Source of the DNA: DATJPW01 sp963752855
GTDB taxonomy: Bacteria; Desulfobacterota; Desulfomonilia; Desulfomonilales; Desulfomonilaceae
DNA length: 64,000 nt
NCBI GenBank assembly: GCA_963752855.1
Contig: CAVVZX010000042.1
Coordinates: 6,832 to 70,831, forward strand
Direction of reading: 5' to 3'
Shown: one piece after another, positions 61,949-64,000 of the stretch
How the letters are laid out: each line of letters opens with the position of its first letter
Position numbering within the stretch: the stretch's first letter is position 1
Notes under the pieces: model-generated
What the model saw: only the letters and a program-made list of their open reading frames with translations
Database searches by the model: none
What the model was told of the DNA's origin: nothing
Position numbers and translations under genes: made by a program

Positions 61949-62609
61949 TCAGGCGAATCTAAGAATAGTCTCGACGGGATCGCGATCGCTTCTGAAGAGA
62001 CTCCCCGGCGCAGCAAGATTCGGAAAACCGACCGCAATTCCTATCACGACCTTTTTGTCTTCCGGAAGTCCGAGGACTTTTCTCACAATATCCGGAAAGT
62101 GCATGGAAGCCGCTAAATAAATGGTCCCGAGTCCTTCTTGCAGGGCCGCATAACAAAATGTTGTCCCAAATGAACCCACATCAAGACAGGAATACGGCAC
62201 GTTCAGTCGGCTGTCTATCAGCAAATAGACGACCGCTGGGGCCCCGAAGAAATTGTACATTTTTAGATAATGCTGCGCGCGTGCCTGCGCGTCATCCCGC
62301 GCGATGCCCACGGAAGCGAAAAGAGATTTTCCCAGTTCATTATACCGCCTGAAATGCGGCTCCGGAAATTGTCCCGGCATCTCGATATCGGGTCGGGGGG
62401 CCGACCCCTTCTTCGCCTCTTGCTCGAAAAGTCGGCCAAGCTCCTGGGCCTTGGCGCCGTCCGCCACGACCACTTCCCAAGGTTGAGTGTTGCCCCAAGA
62501 CGGGGCCCATCGGGCAGCATCTACTGCTCGCTCGATTTCTCTCTGGGCACCGGCTCGGAAGAAAGGCGCGGATGCTTCGCCTGTTAAGCGCCACATCATT
62601 GAATTCCAT
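61949..62609 (-). CDS. Nitroreductase-family flavoprotein, frameshifted near the start
   Basis: The product is an FMN-dependent oxidoreductase of the nitroreductase superfamily. MEFNDVALNRRSIRAFLP from the ATG at 62609 is the typical start with the FMN-contacting R-R-S-I-R; a one-base shift near 62550 joins it to EIERAVDAARWAPSWGNTQP, the next FMN motif. The C-terminal part has SFGTTFCYAALQEGLGTIYL and the closing VIGIAVGFPN. Length about 220. Physiological substrate unknown. It lies downstream of the thiolase gene on the same strand, 170 bp away. Confidence 0.85.
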
Positions 62610-62779
62610 AACTGTAACCTCATGCTGCCGGAAATTGCCACTTGATACTATCTACATAATGACTTAGATTTGAGCGCGCCGACGTCATGCCGCGGCCGAA
62701 TTATGGTTTATTCGAGCTCTTTTGATCCGACCGCGCTAAATGACGATTGAATCTTCAAAATGGAGCTTGGTTTGCTCGA

Positions 62780-63991
62780 TTAGCCCACCTTAAAGATCAT
62801 GGCTGCTCCGGTGTCGCCTGCGGCGCAACCGGCCCAGAGACAGTACCCTCCACCCAAATCCACCATTTCCTCCAGCATCTCTGCGATAATCCTACCGCGG
62901 TCGGCGCCTGCGGGATGGCCGTAGATCAGAGATATACCCGAAATTGTTCATCTTCATTACATCGACGCCAAGCTTTTTGGCGAAATTGATGTCGTTGGTC
63001 GCAAATGGGTTGTGACTCTTAATAGCCTTCATATCCGTGATTTTTAGGCCCGCATTGGCAAGGGCCATCTCTGCCGCAGGTACGGGCGCCGCCGCCATGA
63101 AGCCCGGCTTGACCCGAGAAAAACCATAAGAGATGATTTGAATATCTACTCCGGGATTTGCGCTCATCTCTTTTGCTTTTTCGCGGGTGGTAATGATGAA
63201 ACCGCAGTTCCCGTCCGCAGGAAAGGTCTGGGCGCCGAAGCTGTGGACGCCTCCCGGCTCCGCCGGTCTCAGCTTTGCAAGTCCCTCCGCGGTAGTTGGG
63301 GTCACACCCTCGTCAAGCTCTATGAGTTTGGTTTGCTTCTTGCCAACCTTTACCTCCGCAGGGAACATGTAACGCTTCTGGAAGGCCCTGTCATTTGCCA
63401 AAGCCATGAGATACTGCTCGTAGCGGCGGAGCACCACTGCGTCGACTTCCTCCCTGGTGATGCCCGCTTCCTTGGCCACATTCTCAGCGGTCTGGAGCAT
63501 CTTGAGCGGCGGGAAGACGTTGGGGTCGCAGTTGAAGTTGTCCATCATCCAGTTCTCGGCGATCACCTCGCCTCCGGGACCCATGGGGTTGGGCCACACG
63601 TGTGGGACCCGTTGGAACAGCGGTCCGTCATGAGGCAGAAGCCCACCTCATAGCCCCCTTCTCTATGGCAAGGGCCGCAAGGTTCAAGATTGTGGTAGAT
63701 GTGGTGCACGCTTGTTGAATGAGCAGCCCAGAGAGGCCCTTCTGATTATCTACCAGCATGCCGGCTGCCCAGTTGTGGCCATAGAAAAGGTGCAGCTGGT
63801 GAATAGTGATCCCGAAGTACAGGTAGTCGATGACGGTGGGGTCGATCTTCTTCTTTTCCAGTAACCATCTTCTTGCTGTTTTCGCTCCCAACTCGATGGA
63901 GTTTTCATTCGCCATGCCTCCCTGCCAACGGCAGAAAGGTGTGGAATAATAGCCTCCTGTACGGGATGTACGCCTTTGAAAATCTGCTCAT
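62780..63991 (-). CDS. Thiolase-family protein, frameshifted
   Basis: The gene runs from an ATG at 63991 (MSRFSKAYIPYR) to a TAA at 62780 and is spread over four frame segments. The breaks lie near 63950 (to YYSTPFCRWQGG), near 63640 (to GPHVWPNPMGPGGE) and near 62930 (to SLIYGHPAGADRGRIIAEML and the end AGCAAGDTGAAMI). Each equals one extra base. The acyl-accepting cysteine is in IQQACTTSTTI, the histidine in GHPAGADRGR and the second cysteine in the GCAAGDTG segment, so all catalytic residues are present. The sequence is far from the thiolase at the left end of the window, and chain-length preference is unknown. Confidence 0.87.
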
Positions 63992-64000
63992 AATACTTGT

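Noticed and set aside
1..64000. CRISPR arrays, rRNA genes, complete tRNA genes
   Set aside because: No regularly spaced direct repeats and no rRNA or full tRNA pattern were found on reading both strands by eye.

Overview
The window reads as a chromosomal segment of an anaerobic, respiratory bacterium, most likely a member of the Desulfobacterota (a sulfate-reducer or syntroph relative). The evidence is an NrfD-type membrane/multihaem cytochrome module, an almost complete anaerobic (early cobalt insertion) cobalamin pathway, a hydrogenase maturation GTPase (HypB), a four-subunit succinate dehydrogenase/fumarate reductase and several CoA-ester enzymes. The taxonomic assignment is inference from gene content; no rRNA gene is present.

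Layout. 1-2.5 kb: end of a thiolase, lipB and a lone FtsX-type permease. 2.6-8.5 kb (minus strand): a TPR protein, then a probable operon of octahaem HAO-like cytochrome, tetrahaem cytochrome, Tat-type four-cluster ferredoxin subunit, NrfD quinone-site subunit and a HEAT-repeat protein. 9.2-12.1 kb: a composite RecB-like/DEDD-nuclease/IS66-type transposase gene broken by one in-frame amber codon. 12.7-13.3 kb: a degenerate tRNA/tmRNA-like 3' end and a ParE-type toxin-antitoxin pair. 13.4-20.9 kb: YkgJ-like protein, HypB, a LolD-like ABC exporter with a damaged permease, and small secreted proteins. 21-28 kb: AMIN-domain protein and a DUF4129/DUF4350/MoxR/DUF58 operon. 28.3-48.2 kb: a cobalamin riboswitch with its own promoter and terminator, followed by about 20 kb of collinear cobalamin genes (cobU, cobT, a threonine-phosphate decarboxylase/CbiP fusion, cbiB, cbiA, cbiC, cbiX, cbiMNQO, cbiD, then cbiE, cbiL, cbiF, cbiG, cbiH, cbiJ). 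Between cbiD and cbiE sits a foreign-looking two-gene restriction-modification block: a zinc-ribbon-rich DNA methyltransferase and a PD-(D/E)XK nuclease. 48.4-51.8 kb: DUF4337 protein, a CoA-transferase/GNAT fusion, an AF1514-like protein and a DUF4424 remnant. 52-61 kb: a C4-dicarboxylate module (SDH/FRD, class I fumarase, malic enzyme, DASS transporter). 61.9-64 kb: nitroreductase and a second thiolase.

How it works together. The cobalamin operon would make the corrinoid under riboswitch control, with CbiMNQO importing cobalt. The dicarboxylate module would import malate, fumarate or succinate and interconvert fumarate, malate, pyruvate and succinate. The NrfD/cytochrome module would pass electrons between the quinone pool and a periplasmic octahaem enzyme.

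Caution. At least twelve genes, including conserved core genes (cobT, cbiA, cbiM, cbiG, fumarase, malic enzyme, both parts of the R-M block, thiolase, nitroreductase, a permease and a lipoprotein), are split by single-base frameshifts, most of them equivalent to one extra base. That pattern looks more like consensus error than gene decay. These genes are listed here as whole genes with the breaks noted.
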